From assembly GCA_029817715.1 (NCBI GenBank), contig JARUPY010000595.1:310001-374000 (forward strand): a stretch of 64,000 bases of DNA, read 5' to 3'. The position numbers and the translations under genes were made by a program. The notes under the pieces are model-generated. The model ran no database searches. It was not told the DNA's origin and saw only the letters and a program-made list of their open reading frames with translations. The DNA is from Melastoma dodecandrum. Its lineage: Eukaryota > Streptophyta > Magnoliopsida > Myrtales > Melastomataceae. Below, piece by piece: positions 1 to 10,433 of the stretch (position 1 is its first letter; every line of letters starts with the position of its first letter).

Positions 1-2
1 AT

Positions 3-524
3 CTTGAGCAAATCCCGTCGCTCACTGCTTCCATCGATTTTATCGATTACATGACCGCCAGAAATCTACTACAGACAATTGAAGATTGGCATAAGAGCCT
101 TGAAGAAACAATTAACTCCAAATTATTAATATGGCTTAGAAGTCTGCGCCTAAGATGGTCAAGCGCATTTGCTTCCGTTGGCCAGGCTAGTACCGCACTA
201 TTTATCGCTGTATTTGCCTATATTAGAGCAGGCAATTTGGGCTCTCCGACGCAAATTGCATATTTGACTTCGTTTGCGATTTCTCTCTATGCAATTCTCG
301 GCTTCGTTTGCTCACAGGCCGGGAATTTTTTCTCGAAGAAGATTACAAGAAGCCTAACACCTGCAGTGATTTTGCTTACTGTAGGAGACCAGAGGGCTTA
401 TGCACGAATTACTGCGAGAAAAATATTGCCCCATCTGATGCTTTATTCAACATCGATGGTGATTGCTCTTATTCTCAACGTGTTAGCTAGTTATATATAT
501 GCGTGGCTTATTTCTCAGAAATAG
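3..524 (+). CDS. Hypothetical membrane protein, 5' end outside window
   Basis: The frame is open from the left edge through ATG at 51 to the TAG ending at 524, so the gene probably begins outside the window; ATG 51 would give 157 residues. I do not recognise the family. Counted from ATG 51, three hydrophobic stretches (about residues 45-60, 68-90 and 127-153) suggest a small integral membrane protein with a charged, possibly coiled N-terminal segment rich in Leu, Lys and Glu. Base composition is visibly AT-richer than everything that follows, and codon choice (AAT, ATA, TTA, AGA) differs from the GC-rich neighbours. This suggests recent acquisition. The coding call is fairly safe; the function is unknown. 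Confidence 0.55.
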   Translation, partial: LEQIPSLTASIDFIDYMTARNLLQTIEDWHKSLEETINSKLLIWLRSLRLRWSSAFASVGQASTALFIAVFAYIRAGNLGSPTQIAYLTSFAISLYAILGFVCSQAGNFFSKKITRSLTPAVILLTVGDQRAYARITARKILPHLMLYSTSMVIALILNVLASYIYAWLISQK

Positions 525-667
525 CCGGCAAGACGTTACCGCGTGGTGATCGGAGTAGGGGACCGAGAGGTCTCTAGGTCAACTGCTACCTCCAGCACAA
601 ATCCCCCGCACGGCGACTGGCCGCAGCAGATTCGGCGCGGCCGAGCAATCGGGCATGCGGGGAGGCG

Positions 668-955
668 CTAGTTGAACTCCGGGCGGCCGAAGGCGGTGCG
701 GAAGTGGGCGAGGCTTTCCCAGACCGCGTGGTTGAGGAACGTGCCGCTACCGGCGATGCCGCGATAGAGCTGCGCCGACAGGAAACCTGGTTGCGCCTTG
801 AAGAATCGCGCATCCTCCGCCCAGGCCGACAGGAAGCGGTCGACATCGTTCGGCGAGACCGTGAACACGTTGGCGAGGACGACCGGGCGGTCGCCTTCCA
901 CGGCTAGCTGCTGGCCGATCGAGATGCACGGATCGAGATTTTCCATGGTGAGCAT
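668..955 (-). CDS. Antibiotic biosynthesis monooxygenase (ABM) domain protein
   Basis: Small dimeric alpha/beta-barrel monooxygenase-like protein. The pattern VVLANVFTVSPNDVDRFL, then a central AQPGFLSAQLYRG block and FLNHAVWESLAHFRTAF near the C-terminus, is typical of the ABM superfamily; the real substrate cannot be inferred. I start at ATG 955 because AGAGG lies six bases upstream; a TTG at 958 is an alternative. The protein ends at 95 residues with PEFN, slightly short. After the stop, another frame (to about 586) reads like the usual C-terminal tail, so a frameshift near 668 may have truncated it. It is divergent from a marR gene, with two palindromes between them, so it is probably the regulator's target. 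Confidence 0.7.
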   Translation of the reverse strand: MLTMENLDPCISIGQQLAVEGDRPVVLANVFTVSPNDVDRFLSAWAEDARFFKAQPGFLSAQLYRGIAGSGTFLNHAVWESLAHFRTAFGRPEFN

Positions 956-970
956 CAAAGCCTCTCTTAA

Positions 971-984
971 GATAGCTTGCTATC
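971..984. promoter_or_regulatory. Predicted MarR operator 1
   Basis: Perfect inverted repeat GATAGC-TT-GCTATC in the short intergenic region between the divergent ABM and marR genes. Its centre is 21 bp, two helical turns, from that of a second, very similar palindrome at 993-1004. This is the usual architecture for a MarR dimer repressing itself and its divergent neighbour. Binding is inferred, not shown. Confidence 0.6.
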
Positions 985-992
985 TAATATAC

Positions 993-1004
993 ATAGCACG
1001 CTAT
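993..1004. promoter_or_regulatory. Predicted MarR operator 2
   Basis: Inverted repeat ATAGC-AC-GCTAT, sharing its half-site with the palindrome at 971-984 and lying on the same face of the helix. It sits about 17 bases before the marR start, so bound protein would block marR transcription. Confidence 0.55.
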
Positions 1005-1020
1005 CAGACAAGGCCTTGCA

Positions 1021-1489
1021 TTGACATCGCTCGATGATTCGTCCTTTCAGGCGCGCTCCGCCGGCTACCTCGCGAACCACATGGCGAGGCTGTTCTCCCA
1101 AGCGCTCGCGGAGGCTATCGCGCCGCTCGGCCTGGCGCCGGCGCAGTTCATGGTGCTGCTGGAGCTGTGGAAAGCCGACGGCGTCACCCAGCGCGACCTC
1201 GCACGCCGGCTCGACGTCGAGCAGGCGACCATGGCGAACACGCTCGCCCGGATGGTCCGTGACGGCCTGATCCGGCGCGAGCCACACCCACGCGACAGCC
1301 GCGCCCAGCTGATCCTGCTGACCGAGCAAGCGCGAGAGCTGCGGAAGCCCGCCAAGGCGGCGGCGCGCGCGGTCAACGCGCTCGCCCTCGCCGACCTCTC
1401 GCGCAAGGAGCAGGAAGCGCTTTCTCGAGACAGCGCACAAGGTGATCGCCGCGCTCCAGGCCGCACGCGACCGCCAGGCGCCCGTCTGA
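1021..1489 (+). CDS. MarR-family transcriptional regulator (one frameshift)
   Basis: Winged-helix repressor of the MarR family, about 156 residues. The sequence shows the N-terminal dimerisation helix (GYLANHMARLFSQALAEAI), the recognition region TQRDLARRLDVEQATMANTLARM and the wing RDSRAQLILLT. Start is TTG 1021. Near 1424 (GCGCTTTCTCGAG) an apparent extra T shifts the frame; removing it gives the expected C-terminal helix ETAHKVIAALQAARDRQAPV and the TGA at 1487-1489. It is divergent from the ABM gene and probably autoregulated through the palindromes at 971-984 and 993-1004. The ligand is unknown; MarR proteins usually respond to phenolics, antimicrobials or oxidants. Confidence 0.8.
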
Positions 1490-1554
1490 TCGGAGCGCCG
1501 ACGCCTCGTCGCCGCACGCGCACGAGGCGTGCGCACTCCAGAGCAGCGCGCCGG

Positions 1555-2909
1555 CTACTTCTTCGCCGGTTGGCGCTCCCGAAAAGCCTTCGCCCAGCCC
1601 GGCTTCTCGACCTGCCGCCCGCGGGCCAGCGCGAGCGCGTCGGGCGCGACATTCTCGGTCACGACCGAGCCGCTGCCGATATAGGCGCCGTCGCCGATCG
1701 TCCACCGGGGCTACGAGCGCGCTGTCGCTGCCGACGAACACGTTTTCTCCGATGGTGGTCCTGTGCTTGCGGAAACCCGTCGTAATTGCAGGTGATCGTG
1801 CCCGCGCCGATGTTGGCGCCCGCGCCCACGTCGGCATCGCCGATGTAGCTGAGATGGTTGGCCTTTACACCCGCCGCCAGGGTCGAAGCCTTGACCTCGA
1901 CGAAATTGCCGATATGGACTTCCTCGGCCAGCACGCTGCCCGGACGCAGCCGCGCGAACGGCCCGACGATGGCGCGCGGGCCGACGGTCACGCCCTCGAG
2001 GTGCGAGAAGGCGCGGATGCGCGCGCCGTCGGCGATGCTCACGCCCGGCGCGAAGACTACATGCGGCTCGACCAGCACGTCGCGGCCGAGCCTGGTGTCG
2101 AAGGCGAGCGTCACGCTCGCCGGATCGACGAGCGTCGCCCCGGCGCGCATCGCCGCCTCGCGCAGGCGCTGCTGCATGGCGGCCTCGGCGCGCGACAGCT
2201 GCACCCGATCGTTGACGCCCTGCACCTCTGCCTCGTCGACGGTGACGGCGGTGGCATTGAGCTCGCGGTGGCGCGCCATCTCGACGACGTCGGTCAGGTA
2301 GAACTCGTTCTGTGCGTTGTCGCAGCCGATCGCCTCGAGCAGCTCGAGCGCGACGGCGCCGTCGAGCGCCATCGGGCCCGCGAAGCACAGCGTCACGGCG
2401 CGTTCCTCCGGCGTCGCGTCGCGGTCCTCGCGGATCGCAAACAGCGTCTCGCCGGCGGTGAGCAGGCGCCCGTAGCCCTTCGGATCGCGCGCCTCGAAAC
2501 CCGCGACCACCACCGCCGCGCCGCTCTCGTGCAGACGGCGACGCAGGGTGGCGAAGGTCTCCGGCCGCACCAGCGGCGTATCGGCGAAGGCCACGACGAC
2601 GTCGTCCCAGCCCTCGGCGATCGCCGCGCGCGCCGCCAGCACCGCATGGGCGGTCCCGAGCCGCTCGGTCTGCGTATAGGCTCGGGCAGTCGGCGCCTGA
2701 CCGGCGACGTCGTCGCGGTCGGGCCCCACCACGAGGGCGACATGATCGATGCCGGCGGCGGCGATGGCCGCGAGGCTATGCGAGAGCAGCGAGCGCCCGG
2801 CGACCTCGTGCAGCACCTTGGACCGCGCCGACCGCATCCGCGTCCCCTCGCCCGCCGCGAGTACGACGGCGAGACAGGTGCGTTTGGTATCAGAATCCGA
2901 GCTGACCAT
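1555..2909 (-). CDS. glmU: Bifunctional GlmU: glucosamine-1-P acetyltransferase / UDP-GlcNAc pyrophosphorylase (two frameshifts)
   Basis: Essential cytoplasmic enzyme making UDP-N-acetylglucosamine for peptidoglycan and LPS. The N-terminal uridylyltransferase domain carries LAAGEGTRM (about residues 17-25) and the following SKVLHEVAG; the C-terminal left-handed beta-helix has hexapeptide repeats and ends in a typical [10 protein letters not shown]...PAKK tail. I start at ATG 2909, with GGAG seven bases upstream, rather than at ATG 2948, which lacks a ribosome site. Two single-base shifts interrupt it: an extra T near 1785 (GGGTTTCCGC on the coding strand, where GGGTTCCGC restores [13 protein letters not shown]) and an extra G near 1710 (GGTGGACG). 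About 451 residues, the family length. Since the gene is essential, the shifts are most likely sequence errors. Divergent from opgG. Confidence 0.93.
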
Positions 2910-3004
2910 CGCGTTCTCCGGCTGGCCCTTCCTTTCCGAATAAGCCATGGTCCATGCAAGGCAAAAGATGGCTCCCGCCGCGCGGGTGCCATCGTGTCCA
3001 TGCG

Positions 3005-4640
3005 ATGACGACGGCAGCGATCGAGTTGATGTTTCAAAGGCGTGACGTTCTCAGATTGGGCTTGGGGGGAGCCGCCGTCGGGGCGGCCTTTTCTTGGGGC
3101 CGCCCGGCGCGCGGCGAGGACAAGCCCGCCGCGGGCACGGGCCAGCCGCCGGCCGCGCCCCCGCCTGCCCCCCAGAAACCCATTGCGGGTCCAGCGGTGC
3201 CGGTTGGCGCGCCGGTCGATTTCCAGCCCGGCGACGTCGCCGACATGGCGCGCATGCTTTCCAAGCAGCCGTTTCAAGCCGATCTCGTCGGACCTGCCCG
3301 ACCCCTTCAAGTCGCTCTCGCACGATCAATATGCGGCGATCACCCTGCGCCCGGACGCGCACATCTGGGCCAGTGATAAGCTCGGCTTCGTCGTCGAGCC
3401 GCTGCACCGCGGCTTCCAAACGCCGAACCGCATCGAGCTGAACCTCGTCGCCGACGGCAAGGCCTACCGCCTCGTCTACGCGACGAGCTTGTTCGACTTC
3501 GGCAAGCTCGCCCCCTCGGCCAAGGTCGGCGACATCGGCTTCGCGGGCTTCCGCGTCATGGTCCCCGCAGGGCAAGGAGCAGCGCGAGCTGGCGAGCTTC
3601 CAGGGCTCGAACTTCTATCGCGCCCTCGCCGACGGCCAGGTGGCGGGCCTCATGGCGCGGGCGCTCGCCGTCAAGGTCGCCGACCCCAAGGGCGAGGAGA
3701 CGCCGATCTTCCGACAGATTTGGATCGAGAAGCCCGAGCGTCGTCGACAACTTGCTGTCGGTCTACGCGCTGCTCGATTCCGACAGTGTCGCCGGCGCGT
3801 TCCACTTCACGAATCCGGCCCGGCGAAGCGACGATCATGGATACGGAATGCACGCTGTTCCCGCGTGCGGCCATCGACAATTACGGTCTCGCCTCGATGA
3901 GCGCGACCCACCTGCTCGGCTTTCTCGATCACAAGCGCTTCGACGACTACCGGGCCGAACGTCGCCGAGGTCGACGGCGTGCAGATGCTGACCGGCGCCG
4001 ATGAATGGGTGTGGCGACCGGTCGCCAACCGCGAGACCCTGCAGATCTCGACCTTCGTCGACAAGACGCCGCGCGGTTTCGGCCTGCTGGTCCGCGACCG
4101 CGACTTCGAGGCCTACGACGACGAGGAGAACCACTGGGAGAAGCGGCCCTCGCTGTGGATCGAGCCGCTCGGCGACTGGGGTGACGGCGGCGTGCAGCTG
4201 ATCGAGATCCACTCGCAGTCCGACGCCAACGACAACATCCTGTGCTTCTGGCGCCCGACGGCGCGGCTCGAGGCCGGCAGCGAAGCGTCCTTCGCCTACC
4301 GCCAGTTCTGGTGCTGGGACCCGCCGAACCGGCCGGACAAGGCGCGCGTCATCCACTCGCGCTCCGGCAGCGTCGGCAAGCGCGAGCGCTATTTCATCGA
4401 GCTGCAGGGCGATGTCTTCGCCGATGCCGGCCGCGTCGCCGACATGACCCCCGACGTTGACCGCGAGCGCCGGGTCCATCACGATGATGCAGACCTTCAC
4501 CGATGCCGAACGCAAGGCCTACAGGGTTTTGTTCGAGCTCGACCCCGGCTCGGCGGAGTCGTCCGAGCTTCGCCTCGTGCTCGAGGCAAAAGGGGAGCGG
4601 CTCAGCGAGACCTGGCTCTATCGTTGGGACGCCCGCATGA
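3005..4640 (+). CDS. opgG: Glucan biosynthesis protein G/D family (periplasmic; many frameshifts)
   Basis: Periplasmic protein for synthesis of osmoregulated periplasmic glucans, acting with the membrane glucosyltransferase OpgH encoded next. The N-terminus has a twin-arginine-like export signal (QRRDVLRLG, about residues 11-19), a feature more typical of the OpgD paralogue, so opgD is possible. Recognisable blocks, in order and in changing frames, are DLPDPFKSLSHDQYAAI, the PHRGF-like LHRGFQTPNRIEL, GSNFYRAL, RPGEATIMDTECTLFPR, the long stretch from 3979 (ADEWVWRP..., FAYRQFWCWDPPN) and ETWLYRW. I count about nine shifts; most are one extra base in a run of two to five identical bases. The last, GTTGGGACG near 4628, restores the end YRWTPA and TGA 4638-4640. 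About 545 residues. ATG 3029 is an alternative start. Confidence 0.85.
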
Positions 4641-4723
4641 CGTTGGACGCCTGCAATATCTTGGACGCCGCACGACCTTATCGACCGTCACGGCCGCCGG
4701 GCCCGACGACCGAGACCTCGAAC

Positions 4724-6876
4724 ATGACGAGCAAGACGGCGTTCCGGCCCGCCGTCCCCGACGAGTCGCCGCTGGAGATGCCGGTCCAGAGCCTCGGGCG
4801 CCACACGCCGAGCGACCGACGCCCCGGGCCTCCATCCCGGCACCGTCATGGCGCGCTTCCTGATCTTCGGCGGCGCGCTGGTGCTCACCTGGTACGGCGG
4901 TTGGGAGATGTACAAGGTCGTGTCGGTCGGGCGGCACGACCACGCTCGAATGGGCGCTTTGGTCCTCTTCACCGCCAACTTCTCCTGGATCGCCCTGTCC
5001 TTCGCCAGCGCGGTCGTGGGCTTCGTGTGGATGCTATTCCTGGCGCCGAAGCCGCCCGGCATTCCCGCGGCGCTGTCCATCGCGCACCGCCATCGTCATG
5101 CCGATCTACAACGAGAACCCGGAGCGCGTGTTCGCGGCCGTCCAGGCCATGTACGAGGAGGTCGAGGCGACCGGTCTCGGGCAATCCTTCGAATTGGTTT
5201 CTTCCTCTCCGACACGACCGACCCGGACGTCTTCGTCGCCGAGGAATGCGCCTTCCTGGCGATGCGCGAGCGGCTCAGCCCAGACGCCGCGATCTGGTAC
5301 CGCCACCGGCCGCAGAATACGGCGCGCAAGGCCGGCAACATCGCCGACTTCGTCACCCGCTGGGGCGGGCGCTACCCGCACATGCTGGTGCTCGACGCCG
5401 ACTCGCTGATGCTCGGCCACGCGATGGTGAACCTCGCCGCCGCCATGGAGGCCGATCCGGATGCCGGCATCGTCCAGACCCTGCCGCTCATCATCAACCG
5501 CAACACGATGTTCGCTCGCGTGCAGCAGTTCGCGGCGCGCATCGCCGGTCCCGTCATCGCCGCGGGACTCAGCGCGTGGATGGGCCGGGACGGCAATTAC
5601 TGGGGCCACAACGCGATCATCCGCACCAAGGCCTTCGCGGACCATTGCGGGCTGCCGCACCTCAAGGGCAAGCCGCCGCTCGGCGGCCACATCCTCAGCC
5701 ACGATTTCGTCGAGGCGGCGCTCATCCGCCGAGCCAATTATGCGGTCTACATGCTGCCAGCGCTCGGCGGCTCCTATGAGGAGAGCCCGCCTACCCTCAT
5801 CGATTTCGCCGCGCGCGACCGGCGCTGGTGCCAGGGCAACCTGCAGCATCTTCGTATCATCCCAGGCCGCGGCTTGCGCATGGCCTCGCGCCAGCATTTC
5901 GCGACCGGCATCTTCGCCTATCTCGCCTCGCCCTTGTGGATGCTACAGCTCCTGGTCGGCATGGTGCTCGTCCTGCAGGCGAGCTACATCAAGCCGGAAT
6001 ATTTCACGAACGAGTTCACCCTGGAGCCGGCGTTCCCGCGCTTCGACGCGGAGCGCTCGCTGCAGCTCTTCGCGATCACCATGGTCGTTCTGCTGATGCC
6101 GAAAGCCTTCGGCTTGGTGCTCTCGCTCGTCCAGTCGCGGACCCGGCGGGGGCAGCGGCGGGGCGATCCGCCCTCGTCTTCTCCGCCTTGTTCGAGGTCT
6201 TCATGTCGGCGCTGCTGGCGCCGGTCATGATGCTGATCCAGACGGGGCACGTGGTGCACTTCTTGTTCGGCTTCGACACCGGCTGGAACCCGCAACGGCG
6301 CGACGACGGCTCCATCCCCTTCATGGCGATCGTGCGTCGGCATCGCTCGCATGTCCTGTTCGGCGTGCTGGCTTTGATCTCGGGCCTACTCATCTCGCCT
6401 TCGCTTGTCGCCTGGATGTCGCCGACGATCGCCGGCCTCGTGCTCCGCGATCTTCCTCTCGTGGGCGACCGGCAAGCTGTCGGTCGGCATGGCCTTCCGC
6501 CGCATCGGGCTGCTGACAACGCCGGAAGAGCGCGCAAAGCCGGCCGTGGTCACCCGCGCGGCGGCGATCCTCGCCGAGATGGGCGGCGCGCCCGACGAGC
6601 CGGAGAACGGCCTCGCCCGCCTCTACGGACGATCGCGCGCTCCAGGCCGCGCACAGGGGCTTTCTCCCGGCAAAGCCGCGCCAGCGTGGTGCGATCACAT
6701 CGGATTGGGCGCTCGCCGAGGCGAAGCTCCACGACGCCGAGACGATCGAAGACGCGCTGGCCTGGCTACAGCCACGCGAGCGGATGGCGCTCCTCAACGA
6801 TGGCACTCTCGTCGGCATGCTGCTGCGTCTGCCCCGCGCGGCCTCCGCGGAGCCGCCAGCGCGCGCGGCAGGTTAG
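4724..6876 (+). CDS. opgH: Membrane glucosyltransferase OpgH (several frameshifts)
   Basis: Inner-membrane GT2-family glucosyltransferase that polymerises glucose into the glucan backbone. Starting at ATG 4724 the N-terminus reads PDESPLEMPVQSL, typical of the family. The sequence then shows two membrane segments (LIFGGALVLTWYGGWEMY, FTANFSWIALSFASAVVGF), the nucleotide-binding MPIYNENPERVF, the catalytic VLDADSLM and SHDFVEAALIRR blocks, the acceptor motif RDRRWCQGN, and C-terminal membrane helices. Shifts occur near 4830, 4935, 5090, 5195, 6150, 6455 and 6630; the tail ALLNDGTLVGMLLRLPRA ends at TAG 6874-6876. About 717 residues. It follows opgG after 83 bp on the same strand, so the two are probably co-transcribed. 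Confidence 0.88.
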
Positions 6877-7121
6877 CGCGACACTTTGACACAGGTAATC
6901 CGCACGAAGTTAGCGGTGTGTGAGGGCGGCGCGCTTGCTTTTGCGGGCGTTGTGCCCGAAATGCCGGTCAGCGACGCAAGCGAAAGCCGAATACGGCGCT
7001 TGGCGCATCGCTTACGGCCTGCATGGTCAGGCACCAGTTCGCGGCAATCGCCGTCCTCGACGATGCCACGAGGCCCGATACACGAGCCAGACGGGCGGCG
7101 CGAACACCCTCCAGGATATGA

Positions 7122-8831
7122 ATGACTTTAGAAGACTTTGACGGCCCAGACGGCCAAGCCGGCGCGAACCAAGCCAGCGCGGGCCAAGCCGGCGCGAGCG
7201 GCCAGCCCGCAACGATTCCCGCCGACGCGACACCCGGCGTGACCTTCCCCGACCTCGGTCTCAGCGACAAGGTTCTCCAGGCGGTTTACGGCCGCCGGCT
7301 ATACGGTCCCGACGCCGATTCAGGCGCAGGCGATCCCCCCCGGCGCTGACCGGCCGCGACATCCTCAGCATCGCCCAGACCGGCACGGGCAAGACTGCCG
7401 CCTTCGTCCTGCCGATGACTCTCGCGCCTTCGAGGGCGGCCGCGCGCGGGCGCGCATGCCGCGCACGCTGATCCTCGAGCCGACCCGCGAACTCGCCGCG
7501 CAGGTGGAAGAGAGGCTTCGTCAAGTACGGCGTCAACCATAAGCTCAAACGTCGCGCTCCTCATCGGCGGCGTCTCGTTCGCGGACCAGGAAGCCAAGAT
7601 CACGCGCGGCGCGGACGTGCTGATCGCGACGCCGGGCCGCCTGCTCGACTTCGCCGACCGTGGCAAGATCCTTCTGACCGGCATCGAAATCCTCGTCATC
7701 GACGAGGCCGACCGGATGCTCGACATGGGGTTCATCCCGGACATCGAGCGCATCTGCAAGCTCGTGCCGTTCACCCGGCAGACCCTCTTCTTCTCGGCGA
7801 CCATGCCGCCGGAGATCACCCGCCTCACCGAGCAGTTCCTGCACAACCCGGTCCGCATCGAAGTCGCGCGCGCCGCAACGACGGCCTCGACCATCACGCA
7901 AGGCCTGGTTGCCTCCCATAGTGGCCCTGCCAAACGCGAGACGTTGCGCCGGCTGATCCGCGGCGCCGATAATTTCAAGAACGCCATCATCTTCTGCAAT
8001 CGCAAGCGCGATGTCGCGCTTCTGCACAAGTCGCTCCAGAAGCACGGCTTCTCGGCCGGCGCTTTGCACGGCGACATGGACCAGCGCGCGCGCATGCTCT
8101 CGCTGGACGCCTTCAAGTCCGGCGAGGTCTCGCTTCTCGTTTGCTCGGACGTCGCTGCTCGCGGCCTCGACATCCCCGATGTAAGCCACGTCTTCAACTT
8201 CGACGTGCCGATCCATGCCGAGGACTACGTCCATCGGATCGGCCGCACCGGCCGCGCCGGCCGCAAGGGCACGGCGCTCTCGATCGTTACGCCGGGCGAC
8301 GAGAAGTATCTCCGCCGAGATCGAGGAAGGTGATCGCTCGCAAGGTCGACTGGGTCGACGGCGCGTCGCTGGATCGCTTGCCAGAGGATTCGCTCGGCGG
8401 GCACGAGGAACGTCGGGCCCCGAGGCGGCGAACGCGGTGGCGAGCGTGGCGCGGGCCGTCGTCCGCGCGGCGGATCGCGGTCCTCCGAGCCGCGCGAGGC
8501 TTCGGCCGAAGGCGCGCCGCGCTCACGGCGCCGCGCCGGTGGTGGCCGGGCAGAGCGCGAGGCACCGGCACGGGAAAGAGCCCCGCGCGAGACGCCGGCG
8601 CGCGCCGAGCATGCGCCGAGCGAGCGGGCGCCCTCGAGACGAGCCGCTGAAACGCGCGCGGCCGAGCCGCGCGCCGGTGGAACGCAGCAAATCCGACGAT
8701 CGCGCCGCCAGCGACCGCCGCCCGCGTCGCGACCACGACGACCCGGCCCGTGCTCGGCATGGGCGGACCATGTGCCGATGTTCCTGCGCCGGCCGGTTCG
8801 CGTCAAAAGCCGCGAGGAAGCCGAGCCTTAG
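7122..8831 (+). CDS. DEAD-box RNA helicase, RhlE-like (frameshifted)
   Basis: ATP-dependent RNA helicase for ribosome assembly or mRNA turnover. Starting at ATG 7122 (AGGA upstream) it shows the Q motif region (TPIQAQAI), motif I AQTGTGKT, motif Ia [10 protein letters not shown], motif [15 protein letters not shown], motif III FFSATMP, and the helicase C motifs [11 protein letters not shown] and [13 protein letters not shown]. The conserved core ends about 8330, followed by [16 protein letters not shown] and a long Arg/Gly/Ala/Pro-rich tail, as in RhlE proteins, to TAG 8829-8831. Shifts are visible near 7290, 7345, 7425, 7515, 7550 and 8310, and the tail frame is uncertain. About 570 residues. 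Confidence 0.88.
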
Positions 8832-8874
8832 GTCGCTTGCGCCAACGGCGGCGACGAGGCGTCGCCGCTCCGGG

Positions 8875-9767
8875 TCAGGCGAAGGCCGTGCGGACGAGCT
8901 TGCCGACATCGCGCAGCACCGCGTCGCGCGCGGCCAGGTCGATATGCGGCGCCTCGCAATAGGCGGCTATGAAGATCGGCGGACGTCCCGGCGGCCACGC
9001 GACCGCGACGTCGCTGGCATAGAATCCCCGCGGTTCCGGTCTTGTCGCCGATACGCCAGTCGCCCGGCCCGGCCGGCGCGCAACCGCGTACGGCCCGTCG
9101 AGCTGGCAGACCAACCATCCTTCAAGCCGCGCGCGCGAGGCCTTGCTCAGCACGTCGCCGAGAAGCAGCGCGCGGACGGATTCCACCATTGCGCGCGGCG
9201 TCGTCGTATCGCGGGGACCACTCGGCATGTTGAGCGTCGGCTCGAGCCGGTCGAGACGGGTGGGTCTTGTCACCGAGGCCGCGCAGGAACTGCGTGACCG
9301 CCGACGGGCCGCCGACGTGCGCTGGATTAGCAGGTTGGCGGCAGCGTATTGTCGCTGACCATCGATGGCGGCGGCGCAGAGCGCCTCGATGGACAGGTCC
9401 CCTTCGGTCACATGCGCACGCGCGACAGGCGCATAGTCGAGCAGGTCGCGCGCGCCGTACGGGATCAGCGTGGCGAGCGTGTCCGCCCCGCCGTCGACGC
9501 GCGCCAGGACGGCGGCGACGGTCAGCGTCTTGGCGGTGCTGCACATGAAGAAAACGGCTCGTCGCTACGATTTCGCGAGCACGCGGCCCGAGCCTGTGTC
9601 CACCGCGTGGATGCCGAGCCGCCCGCCGCTGCGACGCTCGAGCGCCGCCATAATCATCGGCATCGGCTCCTGCCCGTGCCCGCACGGCAGGAGCCGCGAA
9701 AGGCGAAGAGGCTCGCCGAGGCAACGGCGCCCGCGAGGACGGCGCGGCGCGTGATCGGTCTCGGCAT
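8875..9767 (-). CDS. bla: Class A beta-lactamase (frameshifted)
   Basis: Periplasmic serine beta-lactamase. All four class A signatures are present, in different frames: CSTAK (S-x-x-K), VSDN before the AANLL helix, EPTLN (E166-x-x-L-N), and IGDKTGT (K-T-G). The signal peptide starts MPRPITRRAVLAGAVASAS, with paired arginines suggesting Tat export. Start is ATG 9767, with GGAG seven bases upstream. Shifts are seen near 9690, 9555, 9350, 9255 and 9025, one being an extra T in TTTTC just before the active-site serine. About 297 residues, the normal length. It converges with the helicase gene, with 43 bp between their stops. As printed no functional protein could be made; if the shifts are sequence errors the enzyme would be complete. 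Confidence 0.85.
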
Positions 9768-9828
9768 GATCGTCTCCGGTCGGCCGGGCCGACCGTTAGG
9801 GACGATGGAATGGCGAAAACGAGCCGCG

Positions 9829-10183
9829 CTACGCGAGCGGCGCGGCTCCCGCTGGAAGGCGCTTGGCGTCGGGCGGCGCGACGCGTGACGAGCGGCACGT
9901 TCGACCAGGCAGCCGGTCTCGACGTTCTCCCGGCAATCCACCGCTGCAGGCGCGGCTCTCGGCGCAAGGTCGGGGTCGCGTGGTGCCGCGCGCGCCACCT
10001 CGCGATCGGCTCGCGTGACGAGGAAACCTGAGGAGCTTGCGGGCGAGAACCTTCGCCTCGAACAGGCCGATGACGGCGCGCCGTGTGCCGTGGCGACAGG
10101 TCAGCTCGAGCATCCGGCCTTCGATCTTGGTAGGTGCCGAAATGCTCGACGCCTCGGTTGACGTATTTCACCTCGCCTTGCAC
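9829..10183 (-). CDS. Small conserved-looking hypothetical protein
   Basis: A GTG at 10181-10183 is preceded six bases upstream by a strong ribosome site (GGAGG) and opens the reading EVKYVNRGVEHFGTY. After one shift near 10125 (an extra C before AAGATCGAAGG) it continues IEGRMLELTCRHGTRRAV and GLFEAKVLARKLL with good codon bias. Beyond about 10020 the frame becomes uncertain, so the stop at 9829 is only one possibility; another frame runs on into bla. I do not recognise the family. A 9-bp hairpin lies just upstream at 10201-10222. It probably precedes bla in the same direction. Confidence 0.35.
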
Positions 10184-10200
10184 GGGAACCTCCGAGTCTC

Positions 10201-10222
10201 CCCCTCGGCGGCGGCCGAGGGG
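10201..10222. repeat. Perfect 9-bp hairpin upstream of the small GTG gene
   Basis: CCCCTCGGC-GGCG-GCCGAGGGG, a perfect stem with a four-base loop and no T tract on either side. On the minus strand it lies 17 bases before the GTG start, so it could fold in that gene's leader. The region from here to 10433 shows no convincing gene. Confidence 0.4.
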
Positions 10223-10433
10223 CCGTCGTTCGTGTCGGATCGTTAACGTGGGAAAGATGACCACAAAATGAACCGGGTGCGTTTTCTGAGGCTTTCGGGC
10301 GCCACGGTCCGCAAGCGCACGTTGCGTCCACTGGCGAAATCGCTCGTTGAAATCAAAGTGACGTATGCCCCATGCTAGGCTGGTCGGGGCGCCAGTCGGT
10401 TCGACGCCGAGCAGACGCATGGAGAATTCCATC

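Noticed and set aside
6877..7121. Two short plus-strand frames between opgH and the helicase
   Set aside because: Their translations overlap in different frames, lack a ribosome site and show no protein-like pattern.
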